Shown: piece after piece, positions 30,421-38,643 of the stretch
Position numbering within the stretch: the first letter of the stretch is position 1
Layout: each line of letters starts with the position of its first letter
Translations under genes and position numbers: made by a program
Assembly (NCBI RefSeq): GCF_004217095.1
Contig: NZ_SHKO01000001.1
Location: 1,674,001-1,738,000, forward strand
Source of the DNA: Advenella incenata
GTDB taxonomy: Bacteria; Pseudomonadota; Gammaproteobacteria; Burkholderiales; Burkholderiaceae_B
Direction of reading: 5' to 3'
Length of the DNA: 64,000 bases
The notes under the pieces: model-generated
The model's database searches: none
Told to the model about the DNA's origin: nothing
The model's input: only the letters and a program-made list of their open reading frames with translations

Positions 30421-32839
30421 GATTCGGGAACTCGTTCCCGAGCACGATGTACCCGTATTTCATCCGTGGTTTGACCTGGAATACGCCAGCTACTGGGATA
30501 TGGCAGATATGACCCGGCAGGAAGTATTGGCGTTCTACAAGACGCAGCAGGCCAGTTCGCATGAGTGGGCCTGGGTTGGTACGCAGCACGGACAGATTTG
30601 TTTTCTGCTCGAATGTTATGACCCGCAGCATCATGACATTGCCCGCCATTACCAGGTGGAGCCTGGCGACATCGGCATGCATTTTTTTGTAGCGCCTGCA
30701 ACCGAACAACGGCATGGCTACACGCTGGATGTTATGCGCCATGTCATGCATTACCTGTTTAACCAGGTTGGTGCGCGACGTGTCGTGGTTGAACCCGACA
30801 GTCGCAATGACAAGGTAAGGGCGCTCAACCGCAAGGCCGGATTCGCAGAGGTTGGTGTCATTGCCCTCAAAACCAAGCATGCCATGCTGTCTATTGCCAC
30901 CAGGCCAGCCTTCGACGCAACCCTATCACTTTCAGGAACTACTAAGATGAGCCATTATCCCGTACCGTCAGCGCAACAGCATCTGCGCCATCTCGAGCCC
31001 GAGATCTGGAAACATGTCAATCGTCATCTGGTTGCCAAAGCCATTGCCGAATTTTCGCACGAACAGATTTTGATGCCGGCGCGCAGTGACGCGCCTCATG
31101 ATGGCGGCCATACTGCCCCTGACGATAGCCTGCATGCCTATGTACTGGTGTCCGACGATGGACAAACGCAATACCAGTATCTGGCGCGTCCCATGATGTT
31201 ACGCCACTGGCATGTTTCAGAACCATCGGTCACCCGTATTTGCAACGGCCAGACGCTTGAACTGGATGCCTTGTCTTTTATTATCGATTTTAAGGAAACG
31301 CTGGCCATACCTGCCGACAAACTGCCGGTGTATCTCGATGAAATAAGCAGTACCTTGTATGGCGCAGCGTACAAGCGATGCCATCAATCATTGGATAGCA
31401 AGGATCTGTTGCATGCAGATTACCAGCAGATAGAAGCGGCCATGACCGAGGGGCACCCGGGTTTCGTTGCCAACAACGGTCGCATTGGCTTTAATGTGTT
31501 CGATTATGAAAGCTACACACCGGAAACAGGCAGTCGCTTTACGCTGGTATGGCTGGCGGTCCATCGTACTCATGCTCATTTCGCGTCGCTTTCGACGCTG
31601 GAATATGACAGCTTTGTGCGCCAGGAACTGGGCTCGCAGCAGGTGACTGACTATCGCGCGCAATTGCAGGCACAGGGACTGGAGCCGGATCATTATCTGT
31701 TCATGCCCACGCATCCATGGCAGTGGTTCAACCGTTTGAGTATTGCATTTGCAGCCGACATTGCACAACGCAATATTGTGTACCTGGGCATTGGCCAGGA
31801 TACATACCAGGCGCAGCAATCGATCCGCACTTATTTCAATCACACGGATCATGAAAAATGCTATGTAAAAACGTCCTTGTCCATCCTTAATATGGGCTTT
31901 ATGCGTGGCCTGTCTCCTTATTACATGGCGGGTACACCGGCAATCAACGAATGGCTCAAGCAACTGATTGACAGCGATCCTTTCTTACGCCAGAACGGTT
32001 TTGACATCCTTCAGGAAGTTGCCTCTATCGGCTACACCAATCGCTATTACGAGGCGGCACTGAAGAAGGACAGCCCCTACAAAAAAATGCTGTCTGTATT
32101 ATGGCGTGAAAGCCCGGCCGAAAAAGTACAGAAAACAGAACGGCTGATGACCATGGCATCGTTACTGCATCGTGATCGCGACGGACAGGCGCTGTTGCCT
32201 CTGATGATTGAGCAGTCCGGCTTGTCCAGCAGTCAATGGCTAAGTCGCTATTTTGACGCTTTCCTGGTTCCCGTGGTGCATTGCTTCTATGCCTATGAAC
32301 TGGTGTTCATGCCGCATGGCGAGAATCTGATCATGGTCATGGATCACAGTAATGTGCCGCAGCGCTGCATCATGAAGGATATTGCCGAAGAAAGTGCAAT
32401 TCTGGATCAGGACTTTGATATTCCGGAGCATATTGCCCGTCTCAAGGTAAGCGTGCCGGAAGACTACAAAATACTGGGAATATTCATCGATATTTTTGAC
32501 GGCGTATTCCGGCATATGAGCGATATCCTGCATAGCAGCGGCTGCTGCAGCGAAGAACAATTCTGGACGTTGGCAGCGCTGTCCGTTAAGCGGTATCAGC
32601 AGGCACATCCAGCTTTGGCCGATAAATTCGCTCGTTATGACTTCTTTGCAGATGATTTCAGACACTCGTGCCTGAACCGCTTGCAATTGAAAAACAATCT
32701 GCAGATGGTGGACCTGTCGGATACAGCTGGCAGCCTGACCATGGCCGAGAACCTGCCCAATCCCGTTGCACGCTTTCGCACACTGTCGGTGGCCGAGCTG
32801 GAGGCCTCAAACCTGATGCCGCAGCCCGAACCAGCCTAA
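30395..32839 (+). CDS. Fused GNAT acyltransferase and IucA/IucC NIS siderophore synthetase (AlcB-AlcC fusion)
   Basis: One 814-residue frame joins two enzymes that are separate in Bordetella. Residues 1 to about 180 are an AlcB/IucB-like GNAT (FHPWFDLEYASYWDM, GDIGMHFFVAP, RVVVEPDSRNDKVRALNRKAGF) that would succinylate N-hydroxyputrescine. From about 185 (MSHYPVPSAQQHLRHLEPE) comes an IucA/IucC NIS synthetase (GHPGFVANNGRIGF, HPWQW, KTSLSILNMGFMRGLSPYY) that would dimerise and cyclise. The TTG at 30395 has AGGAG at 30382; a GTG at 30356 is less likely. An ATG at 30947 with AGGAA upstream could also start a free synthetase. The DfoC protein of desferrioxamine producers has a similar fusion. 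Confidence 0.88.
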   Translation: MNWNPGAFEIRELVPEHDVPVFHPWFDLEYASYWDMADMTRQEVLAFYKTQQASSHEWAWVGTQHGQICFLLECYDPQHHDIARHYQVEPGDIGMHFFVAPATEQRHGYTLDVMRHVMHYLFNQVGARRVVVEPDSRNDKVRALNRKAGFAEVGVIALKTKHAMLSIATRPAFDATLSLSGTTKMSHYPVPSAQQHLRHLEPEIWKHVNRHLVAKAIAEFSHEQILMPARSDAPHDGGHTAPDDSLHAYVLVSDDGQTQYQYLARPMMLRHWHVSEPSVTRICNGQTLELDALSFIIDFKETLAIPADKLPVYLDEISSTLYGAAYKRCHQSLDSKDLLHADYQQIEAAMTEGHPGFVANNGRIGFNVFDYESYTPETGSRFTLVWLAVHRTHAHFASLSTLEYDSFVRQELGSQQVTDYRAQLQAQGLEPDHYLFMPTHPWQWFNRLSIAFAADIAQRNIVYLGIGQDTYQAQQSIRTYFNHTDHEKCYVKTSLSILNMGFMRGLSPYYMAGTPAINEWLKQLIDSDPFLRQNGFDILQEVASIGYTNRYYEAALKKDSPYKKMLSVLWRESPAEKVQKTERLMTMASLLHRDRDGQALLPLMIEQSGLSSSQWLSRYFDAFLVPVVHCFYAYELVFMPHGENLIMVMDHSNVPQRCIMKDIAEESAILDQDFDIPEHIARLKVSVPEDYKILGIFIDIFDGVFRHMSDILHSSGCCSEEQFWTLAALSVKRYQQAHPALADKFARYDFFADDFRHSCLNRLQLKNNLQMVDLSDTAGSLTMAENLPNPVARFRTLSVAELEASNLMPQPEPA

Positions 32840-32857
32840 TCTTTCCGGAGAATTCGC

Positions 32858-34024
32858 ATGGATCTTGCAGACATTCTGAAGCTGGCTTCTCCACTGCCTG
32901 TCAGTGCCTATTTTGATCAGGCGGTCTATGAGCAGGAGCAACAGCGTATTTTCCGGTGCAGCCCGCTTTATGTGGGGCACCAGAACAGTGTGCCAGAGGT
33001 GCAGGACTGGTATGCGCTGCCGCAGGAAAACGGTGGACGGGTATTGCTACACAATGCCGATGGCATCAAACTGATGTCCAATGTCTGCCGCCACCGCCAG
33101 GCATTGATGCTGGGCAGCTACAGCACCAACTGCGAGCTGACCGAACATCGCGGTTCGCTGGGGCAAACCGGCGGCAACATTGTCTGCCCGGTCCATGCCT
33201 GGACTTATCGCGCGGATGGCCAGTTGTTGTCAGCGCCGCAGTTTGAAATTCGCCAGTGTAAAAAACTGGAGTCTTCGCCTTTGCTGAACATGAGCGGTTT
33301 TTTGTTTGAGCATCCGTCCGGGCTGCCGCACGATATTCACACGCTGTTTGATGAACTGGGACATGATCTTTCCCATTACCGGCTCGATCATGTGGAAACG
33401 CATAGCTGCCCGTGCAACTGGAAAACCTTTATCGAAATCTACAATGACGATTATCATATCGGGCCGTTTCACCCGGGACTGGGCAAATACGTAGAGTGCG
33501 ACGCCCTGCGCTGGGCTTACGGCAACTGGTATTGCAAGCAGACGGTTGGTGCAGAGCAGACGCTGCAAAAGGGCGGTACACCGGTCTATCGGGAGTGGGA
33601 ACGCCTGCTCAAAGAGTACATGGGTGATGAAACGCCTCAGTTCGGCGCAATCTGGATCGCAATTTATCCCACGCTGATGATCGAACTGTTCCCGCATGCG
33701 CTGGTGGTGTCGTCGCTGTTTCCCAAAGGTCCAGGGGAAACGCTTAATCTGATTGAATTTTATTATCCCGACGATGTATTGGCGTTCAGCCCGGAACTGG
33801 CCGAGTACCATCGCAAGGCCTATATGGAGACGGCCGAAGAGGATGACGAAATCGCGGTCAGGATTGACGAAGGACGTCGCGCGCTGTATTTACGGGATCG
33901 CAATGACCACGGCCCCTATCAGATTCCGCTGGAAGAGGGGATGGCGCAATTTCACGCCTGGTATCGCACCATGATGAATATGGATAGCACACAGCCCCCT
34001 GTGTCGGGTGTCAATATTTTCTGA
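32858..34024 (+). CDS. alcE: Rieske non-haem iron oxygenase, AlcE-like
   Basis: A 388-residue Rieske-type ring-hydroxylase-like protein. The 2Fe-2S ligands are Cys77-x-His79 (NVCRHR) and Cys110-xx-His113 (IVCPVHAW). The mononuclear iron site has His200 and His205 in NDDYHIGPFH. In Bordetella, AlcE is a Rieske protein of the alcaligin cluster and is the natural candidate for the carbon hydroxylation that distinguishes alcaligin from putrebactin; its presence here favours an alcaligin-type product. ATG at 32858 with CGGAG upstream, 18 bp after the fused gene. It is the last gene of the operon; no alcR-type AraC regulator follows. Confidence 0.87.
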   Translation: MDLADILKLASPLPVSAYFDQAVYEQEQQRIFRCSPLYVGHQNSVPEVQDWYALPQENGGRVLLHNADGIKLMSNVCRHRQALMLGSYSTNCELTEHRGSLGQTGGNIVCPVHAWTYRADGQLLSAPQFEIRQCKKLESSPLLNMSGFLFEHPSGLPHDIHTLFDELGHDLSHYRLDHVETHSCPCNWKTFIEIYNDDYHIGPFHPGLGKYVECDALRWAYGNWYCKQTVGAEQTLQKGGTPVYREWERLLKEYMGDETPQFGAIWIAIYPTLMIELFPHALVVSSLFPKGPGETLNLIEFYYPDDVLAFSPELAEYHRKAYMETAEEDDEIAVRIDEGRRALYLRDRNDHGPYQIPLEEGMAQFHAWYRTMMNMDSTQPPVSGVNIF

Positions 34025-34394
34025 TACGGGTGTGCAATAACGACATCTGTAATCATTTCACCCGCTGCGTGATCATCGGTAAACATTCTGGCCATTGACA
34101 CACGTTTCTTTTGCCCATGCATAACAGGATGCGTGATCTGTGTGCCTACCCGGCAGACGGCGTTGTGTCGGCGGCATGGTCCGCCTGCAGATGCCTGTGT
34201 GTCGAACGCTGTTATGGCCCGCGACGGACGACAGGCTCGTGTCGCATGGCGAAGGGGCGGTTGACCCCCTCAGGTATCAGTGCCACAGGCGTGATGCAGG
34301 CGTTCAATGCGGTCATCGGCGGCTTGATGGCAGTGTCGCCGCAACTGCACCAATGTGTTGCCTGGGCGCCTGTATAAAGCACCAGGTCCAGGGT
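34025..34394. other. Intergenic region after alcE
   Basis: About 370 bp in which no gene, terminator or repeat was recognised. Short open frames on both strands have no convincing ribosome site or family resemblance. Confidence 0.4.
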
Positions 34395-34685
34395 TTACCA
34401 TTTTTTTGCTATATCCAAAATGCCATCGTTGCGCTGGCGGCGGCTGACTTCGTCTATGACCCATCGCGGAGCGCCGATATCGGCCAGCACATGCGAATCC
34501 AGATGCTGGATTTGGCTGACTGCCGTTGACCAGGGGTCATCTTGATTGACTGCGTCGGGCAGGGCGGTCCATGTTCGGCGTCCTGCTTTGGACCACAATG
34601 TCGCGAGCAGTCTGCGAAATCGGCTATGGCCCTCGGAAGTGCAGGTAAGGCTGGGGCAGGAAGGGGTCTGGATAGCTGTATTCAT
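34395..34685 (-). CDS. DUF1127-like small protein
   Basis: A 96-residue protein. Its C-terminal part, with LDSHVLADIGAPRWVIDEVSRR, resembles the DUF1127 (YjiS-like) motif, which in other bacteria is linked to RNA-mediated or phosphate and stress responses. The N-terminal half (SLTCTSEGHSRFRRLLATLW) is basic and unremarkable. ATG at 34685 with AAGGA just upstream. It is divergent from the LysR gene, which may control it through the operator-like repeats between them. Confidence 0.7.
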   Translation of the reverse strand: MNTAIQTPSCPSLTCTSEGHSRFRRLLATLWSKAGRRTWTALPDAVNQDDPWSTAVSQIQHLDSHVLADIGAPRWVIDEVSRRQRNDGILDIAKKW

Positions 34686-34760
34686 GATCGTTCCTTAGGC
34701 TCGTTGTGTATAAGCGTTGCTAAAAACAGCACACTTATGGTAAGTTTAGCTATCCATTCG

Positions 34761-34797
34761 ACCAATGAAAATCAATGATTTTTAACTAGATTGGTCA
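34761..34797. promoter_or_regulatory. Nested inverted repeats in the LysR/DUF1127 divergent promoter
   Basis: GACCAAT (34761-34767) and ATTGGTC (34791-34797) form a 7-bp inverted repeat around a shorter AAAATCA/TGATTTT palindrome (34769-34784). This is a plausible operator for the adjacent LysR protein. Confidence 0.5.
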
Positions 34798-34854
34798 TTT
34801 TTTCTTACCAATTGTCTCTGTGGCAATCAGAGGCTATACCCATTGTGAAACGTG

Positions 34855-35817
34855 ATGGCCAGAATTCCCTTAAATACGCTTCCCGCCTTCCGTACCGTAG
34901 CCGAGCTGCAAAACCTGCGTGCCGCTGCGGAAGTGCTGCACCTGACGCATAGCGCGGTCAGCCAGCAGATCCGTCAGCTGGAAACCACATTGGGGTTTGC
35001 GCTGTTCGAGCGCCAGGGTCGCAGAATCGTGCTCAATGCGGCCGGCGCTACATTTTTATGTTCCGTGCAGTCGGCAATGATCCAGCTTGAAGACGGAGTG
35101 CAACTGGCCAGGATGGCTTCGGACAGCGTAGAGAAAAAACTGCGTATTTCGGTGGTGCCCTCATTTGCGCAGCGCTGGTTGTTGCCGCGGCTGGAGCGCT
35201 GGCGGGAACGCCATCCGGATATAGCACTTGAAATAACCACATCTCAGCAAATTGTTGATTTGCAGCGCGACGGGTTCCATGCTGCGGTACGTGAAGGCAT
35301 GGGTCCGTGGCAAGGCGTCGTGGCAGATCGCCTTTTTGACGATCCCATGCCACTGATTGTGGTCGGTTGCGCCGTGGATGCACGGCGTCTTGTCGGCGCG
35401 CCGCCCGCTGCCTTTCTCAAGGAACCGCTGTTGGGCGATCGAGGCGCCTGGCAGGCCTGGTTTGCTGCTGCCGGCTTGCAGGTGCCGTTCAATACCGTGG
35501 CCGAGTTCAACGATATGGGGCTGATGCTGCAGGCTGCAGAACAAGGGCTGGGCCTGACGCTGGCGCGAGAGCTGCTTGCTGCAGACGCTATTCGCAATGG
35601 CAAGCTGATCCGCTTGTCACCCATTTCGGTCGCTTACGACACTGCGCATGCCATCCATCTGGTGTACCGCCCGGCATTGCGCGACTGGCCTGCGCTGGCT
35701 GCATTGCGCACCTGGATTACCGAAGAACTGGCCGCCTCGCGTGCGGCCTTGTTGCATGACGCAAGCAACGAACAGGGCGCCGGCGATAGCCAGACAACGT
35801 ATCAGGCTGACACGTGA
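34855..35817 (+). CDS. LysR-family transcriptional regulator, GcvA-like
   Basis: A 320-residue regulator. The N-terminal winged helix-turn-helix (LPAFRTVAELQNLRAAAEVLHLTHSAVSQQIRQLE) is followed by a substrate-binding domain. The GcvA-group features RISVVPSFAQRWLLPRL and FNDMGLMLQAAEQGLGLTLARELLA are clear; AmpR belongs to the same broad group. The ATG at 34855 is used; GTG at 34852 is directly before it. A clear ribosome site is missing. The divergent DUF1127 gene is the likeliest target. The effector is unknown. Confidence 0.87.
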   Translation: MARIPLNTLPAFRTVAELQNLRAAAEVLHLTHSAVSQQIRQLETTLGFALFERQGRRIVLNAAGATFLCSVQSAMIQLEDGVQLARMASDSVEKKLRISVVPSFAQRWLLPRLERWRERHPDIALEITTSQQIVDLQRDGFHAAVREGMGPWQGVVADRLFDDPMPLIVVGCAVDARRLVGAPPAAFLKEPLLGDRGAWQAWFAAAGLQVPFNTVAEFNDMGLMLQAAEQGLGLTLARELLAADAIRNGKLIRLSPISVAYDTAHAIHLVYRPALRDWPALAALRTWITEELAASRAALLHDASNEQGAGDSQTTYQADT

Positions 35818-36008
35818 GACAATGACAAGTGAAATTTTCGCGCTGTTGTAGTAAGCTGTATTGAACACCGGATATTGCACCGATCTGCTCAGTGCTGCGG
35901 GTGCCTCCACGGTTGCTGGCGCATGCGCCAGTTAACGGTTGATCGAAAGGGTGGCTTGGTCAGGGTCCTGTTGCTTATCCGACTGCTTTGTTAAAGAAGG
36001 AGAACAGT

Positions 36009-37238
36009 ATGGCTGAATCTGCCAACACGACCGGCCGCTATATTGTGCTGCTGCGGCAGGGGCGAACTGATGATGGAATACGGGATCTGCAGCGCATTAC
36101 CGGCGCTTCCATTGTCAAATCCGAGAGCACGACCGACGGGCAGTACACAGCGCTGGAGCTGAACTGTGCCATTGTTTTTGATCACATTGGCGCCGCCCTG
36201 ATCCGTTGCGAAGTAGCGGCTGGCAATGCGATTCAAACGGCCTCGCAACAGGCGCAGAGCAATATTCTGATGATTGAGCCCGAGCGTCGCGTGCATGCCA
36301 TCGCGGTGTCATCGAACCGGCCTGAGGGCACTGCACAGGGCGATGCCGATGCGCAGGCGACCTGGGGCGTACGTGCCTGCGGTGCCGATCATTCAGGCTA
36401 TAACGGTCAAGGTATCCGTCTGGCTGTTCTGGATACCGGCCTGGACTTGCAGCATCAGGACTTTGCGCAACGGCAGATCGAATCGCGCTCCTTTGTGACT
36501 GGCGCTGAAGTTCAAGACGAAAATGGCCACGGCACACATTGCGCCGGTATTGCCGCCGGAACACTGGAGCCGGTTACCGGCCCTCGTTATGGTGTGGCCG
36601 GACAAGCACAACTGTATATCGGCAAAGTGCTGGGTAACGACGGCAGTGGGGGTGACGGGAGCGTGCTCGATGGCATTGACTGGGCGGTGGGTGAGGGCTG
36701 CGAAATCGTTTCCCTGTCGCTTGGCAGTCCCGCCAAGGAGGGCGACAGCTATTCACACATTTTCGAGGAAGTGGCAAAGCGCGCTTTGGCCGCCGGCACG
36801 CTAATCATAGCGGCTGCAGGCAATGAAAGCCAACGACCCGACTACATCGCGCCGGTCTCGCATCCAGCCAATTGTCCATCCATTGTCGCGGTAGCTGCAA
36901 TTGACGAGCATATGGCGATAGCCCCCTTTTCCAGCGGGGGCCTGCAAAATGACGGCGGACAAGTGGACGTTGCGGCGCCAGGCGTCGATGTGCTTTCCTC
37001 ATGGCCAAGTCCGAAAAATTACAATACCATCAGTGGAACCAGCATGGCCACGCCTTTCGTTGCCGGCGTAGCGGCGCTGTTTGCCCAATCCGATCCTGCT
37101 GCCCGGGGCAGCGTGCTGCGCGATCGCATCGTGCAAAATGCCCGCCCATTGCCATTGCCGCAGCAAGATGTGGGACGCGGGCTGGTTCAGGCGCCCGGTC
37201 GCCCGGCCGCAGTCAATGGCCAGGACATGGGTTCGTAA
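36009..37238 (+). CDS. Subtilisin-like serine protease (S8) without a signal peptide
   Basis: A 409-residue S8 protease. Catalytic Asp142 (VLDTGLD), His174 (NGHGTHCAG) and Ser345 (ISGTSMATPF) are intact, with oxyanion Asn272 (AAAGNES). Residues about 10-97 resemble an I9-type propeptide (GRYIVLLRQGRTDDGIRDLQRI to ILMIEPERRV). No signal peptide or membrane segment is visible, so the enzyme is predicted to be cytoplasmic or exported by an unusual route. ATG at 36009 with AAGGAG upstream. It is followed after 32 bp by a small inhibitor-like gene. Its substrate is unknown. Confidence 0.88.
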   Translation: MAESANTTGRYIVLLRQGRTDDGIRDLQRITGASIVKSESTTDGQYTALELNCAIVFDHIGAALIRCEVAAGNAIQTASQQAQSNILMIEPERRVHAIAVSSNRPEGTAQGDADAQATWGVRACGADHSGYNGQGIRLAVLDTGLDLQHQDFAQRQIESRSFVTGAEVQDENGHGTHCAGIAAGTLEPVTGPRYGVAGQAQLYIGKVLGNDGSGGDGSVLDGIDWAVGEGCEIVSLSLGSPAKEGDSYSHIFEEVAKRALAAGTLIIAAAGNESQRPDYIAPVSHPANCPSIVAVAAIDEHMAIAPFSSGGLQNDGGQVDVAAPGVDVLSSWPSPKNYNTISGTSMATPFVAGVAALFAQSDPAARGSVLRDRIVQNARPLPLPQQDVGRGLVQAPGRPAAVNGQDMGS

Positions 37239-37270
37239 ATGCGCCAATGAAAAACAATCAGGAGAGGGCC

Positions 37271-37489
37271 ATGACACGCATTACTTTGACGGTGTTGGTC
37301 AAGGAGACCTATCGGGAGCGGTTTTCTGTGGTTGTGGAAAATTGCCGCCGGCAAGGCATGGCCGTCGAACGGGAAATGACCGCCCTGGGCCTGTTTTCGG
37401 GCAATATCGAGGCTGAAAATGTGACGCAGCTGCGTGCTGTAGAGGGCGTGGCTGCCGTGGAGGCAGACCGGCCCATGCGGAACTGCTAG
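37271..37489 (+). CDS. Small I9-inhibitor-like protein paired with the S8 protease
   Basis: A 72-residue protein, MTRITLTVLVKETYRERFSV to VEGVAAVEADRPMRNC. The pattern (beta-strand, helix, strand, helix, then a GVAAVEADR strand) resembles the ferredoxin-like fold of subtilisin propeptides and I9 inhibitors, where the last strand enters the active site. ATG at 37271 with GGAGAG upstream; ATG at 37247 is also in frame. The tight linkage suggests it is a trans-acting chaperone or inhibitor of the protease. This is inferred from pattern and context only. Confidence 0.68.
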   Translation: MTRITLTVLVKETYRERFSVVVENCRRQGMAVEREMTALGLFSGNIEAENVTQLRAVEGVAAVEADRPMRNC

Positions 37490-37566
37490 GCGCCCCGGTG
37501 ACATCAGCCCGGCGATACCGGTTGAGCGCCATCCGTTGTAACAATGCGCCATATAATAGAAATGCC

Positions 37567-37585
37567 AATGAGAATAGTTTACATT
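37567..37585 (+). promoter_or_regulatory. Candidate Fur box before the Fpv-like operon
   Basis: AATGAGAATAGTTTACATT matches 14 of 19 positions of the Fur consensus, about 100 bp before the first gene. It suggests iron repression of the whole operon, including the sigma factor gene at its end. Confidence 0.62.
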
Positions 37586-37682
37586 AACTATTAATTCAGT
37601 TACAGTACCGCGATATGACACTGTTTTAGATCGTCCGTCGCATGGTCGTCAGATCTGCGCCGTCTCACTGGCATTTTCTCCT

Positions 37683-38018
37683 ATGAAATCATCACATAGC
37701 ACACGGTCTGCGTTTCTGACCTGCTTCTTCTTTCTTTCTGCTCTGTCAGCCACATCGGCCTGGGCTCATAACCCGGTTGCTTCCTGCAAGGCAGTGGGCG
37801 CCGATAAAGTACTGTGCAAAGGCGGATTTTCAGATGGCTCGGCGGCGCCCGGTGTCACGCTGGATGTCATCTCCTATGATGAAAAGGTGCTGCTTCCGGG
37901 AAAATTATCCCCGGACTCCACCCTGGAATTCAAGAAGCCGGAGCAGGAGTTTTACATTCTGTTCGACGCGGGCCCGGGCCACGTGGTAGAAATCGACCAG
38001 AGCGAGATCACGCAATGA
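37683..38018 (+). CDS. Small periplasmic protein, first gene of the Fpv-like operon (FpvJ-position)
   Basis: A 111-residue protein with a signal peptide (SAFLTCFFFLSALSATSAWA, then HNPVASCKAVGADKVLCKGG). The mature part has two Cys that may form a disulfide and a likely beta-sandwich ending FDAGPGHVVEIDQSEI. The family is not recognised with certainty. By size and position it would match FpvJ of the Pseudomonas pyoverdine iron-release cluster. The next gene overlaps its stop codon (ATGA). Confidence 0.65.
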   Translation: MKSSHSTRSAFLTCFFFLSALSATSAWAHNPVASCKAVGADKVLCKGGFSDGSAAPGVTLDVISYDEKVLLPGKLSPDSTLEFKKPEQEFYILFDAGPGHVVEIDQSEITQ

Positions 38019-38608
38019 CGGTACAGGCCATTCGGCCTGCCGGTGCGGGACATGAAACGGGTGCGGTTCTGGCTGTGTGCGTAGTGATTGTGCTGCTTGC
38101 CACGCTCACAATCGTGTTGCGAACAACAAGTGCACCGGTCTCGCAGATACAAACAGGCCAAATAGATGCACGCCATGGCTTGACTGCGGCAGAGCAGGGC
38201 GTATACGCCGACCTGCTGGTTGCCGCCGACGAGATCGGTTTCGCGCAAACGCCGCCCCAGGTCAGTGACCTGGCCGAGCAGATGATTCCGCCCTTTGTGG
38301 TGGATGCTGCCACGGGCCGACGTGGTGGCCACGACTGGCAAATGAAGCAGGAAGGCCAGGTGGTTGCCTATATCGGCGTTACGCAAGACCAGAATACGGC
38401 GGGCTCAATGTTGTTGCGAGTGACGCAGTCAGCGCAGGCCACTACCCATGCTGAGCAACAAGGCAACCTGGCTCAGGTTTGGCTGCACAAAACGACGGGC
38501 GCCGCAGCGCAGGTGCCTGCCGGTCTGAATCCGGACAATCTGACGCAAGAAGGCTGGCAGCAGATTGTCTCGCAATTTGACGCCGGTGCCACACGCCACC
38601 AACACTAG
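38015..38608 (+). CDS. Membrane-anchored DUF6162-type protein (FpvK-position)
   Basis: A 197-residue protein with one N-terminal membrane segment (about residues 16-36, GAVLAVCVVIVLLATLTIVL) and a periplasmic domain. It contains ARHGLTAAEQGVYADLLVAADEI and MIPPFV, with the C-terminal QVWLHKTTG. It appears to match the FpvK-like (DUF6162) protein of the Pseudomonas fpvGHJK-fpvCDEF cluster; this is by recall of gene order and general features, not alignment. Translationally coupled to its neighbours. Confidence 0.62.
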   Translation: MTVQAIRPAGAGHETGAVLAVCVVIVLLATLTIVLRTTSAPVSQIQTGQIDARHGLTAAEQGVYADLLVAADEIGFAQTPPQVSDLAEQMIPPFVVDAATGRRGGHDWQMKQEGQVVAYIGVTQDQNTAGSMLLRVTQSAQATTHAEQQGNLAQVWLHKTTGAAAQVPAGLNPDNLTQEGWQQIVSQFDAGATRHQH

Positions 38609-38643
38609 TGCAGCAGCACTCAACCTATTTTTTCTCAACACTC

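Noticed and set aside
30930-30960. A frameshift or missed stop joining alcB and alcC
   Set aside because: The frame is open across the junction with no break needed; sequencing error cannot be excluded without other genomes, but a fusion is the simpler reading.
34111-34377. An 88-codon open frame after alcE
   Set aside because: Cys/Arg-rich composition, no ribosome site and no recognisable domain.
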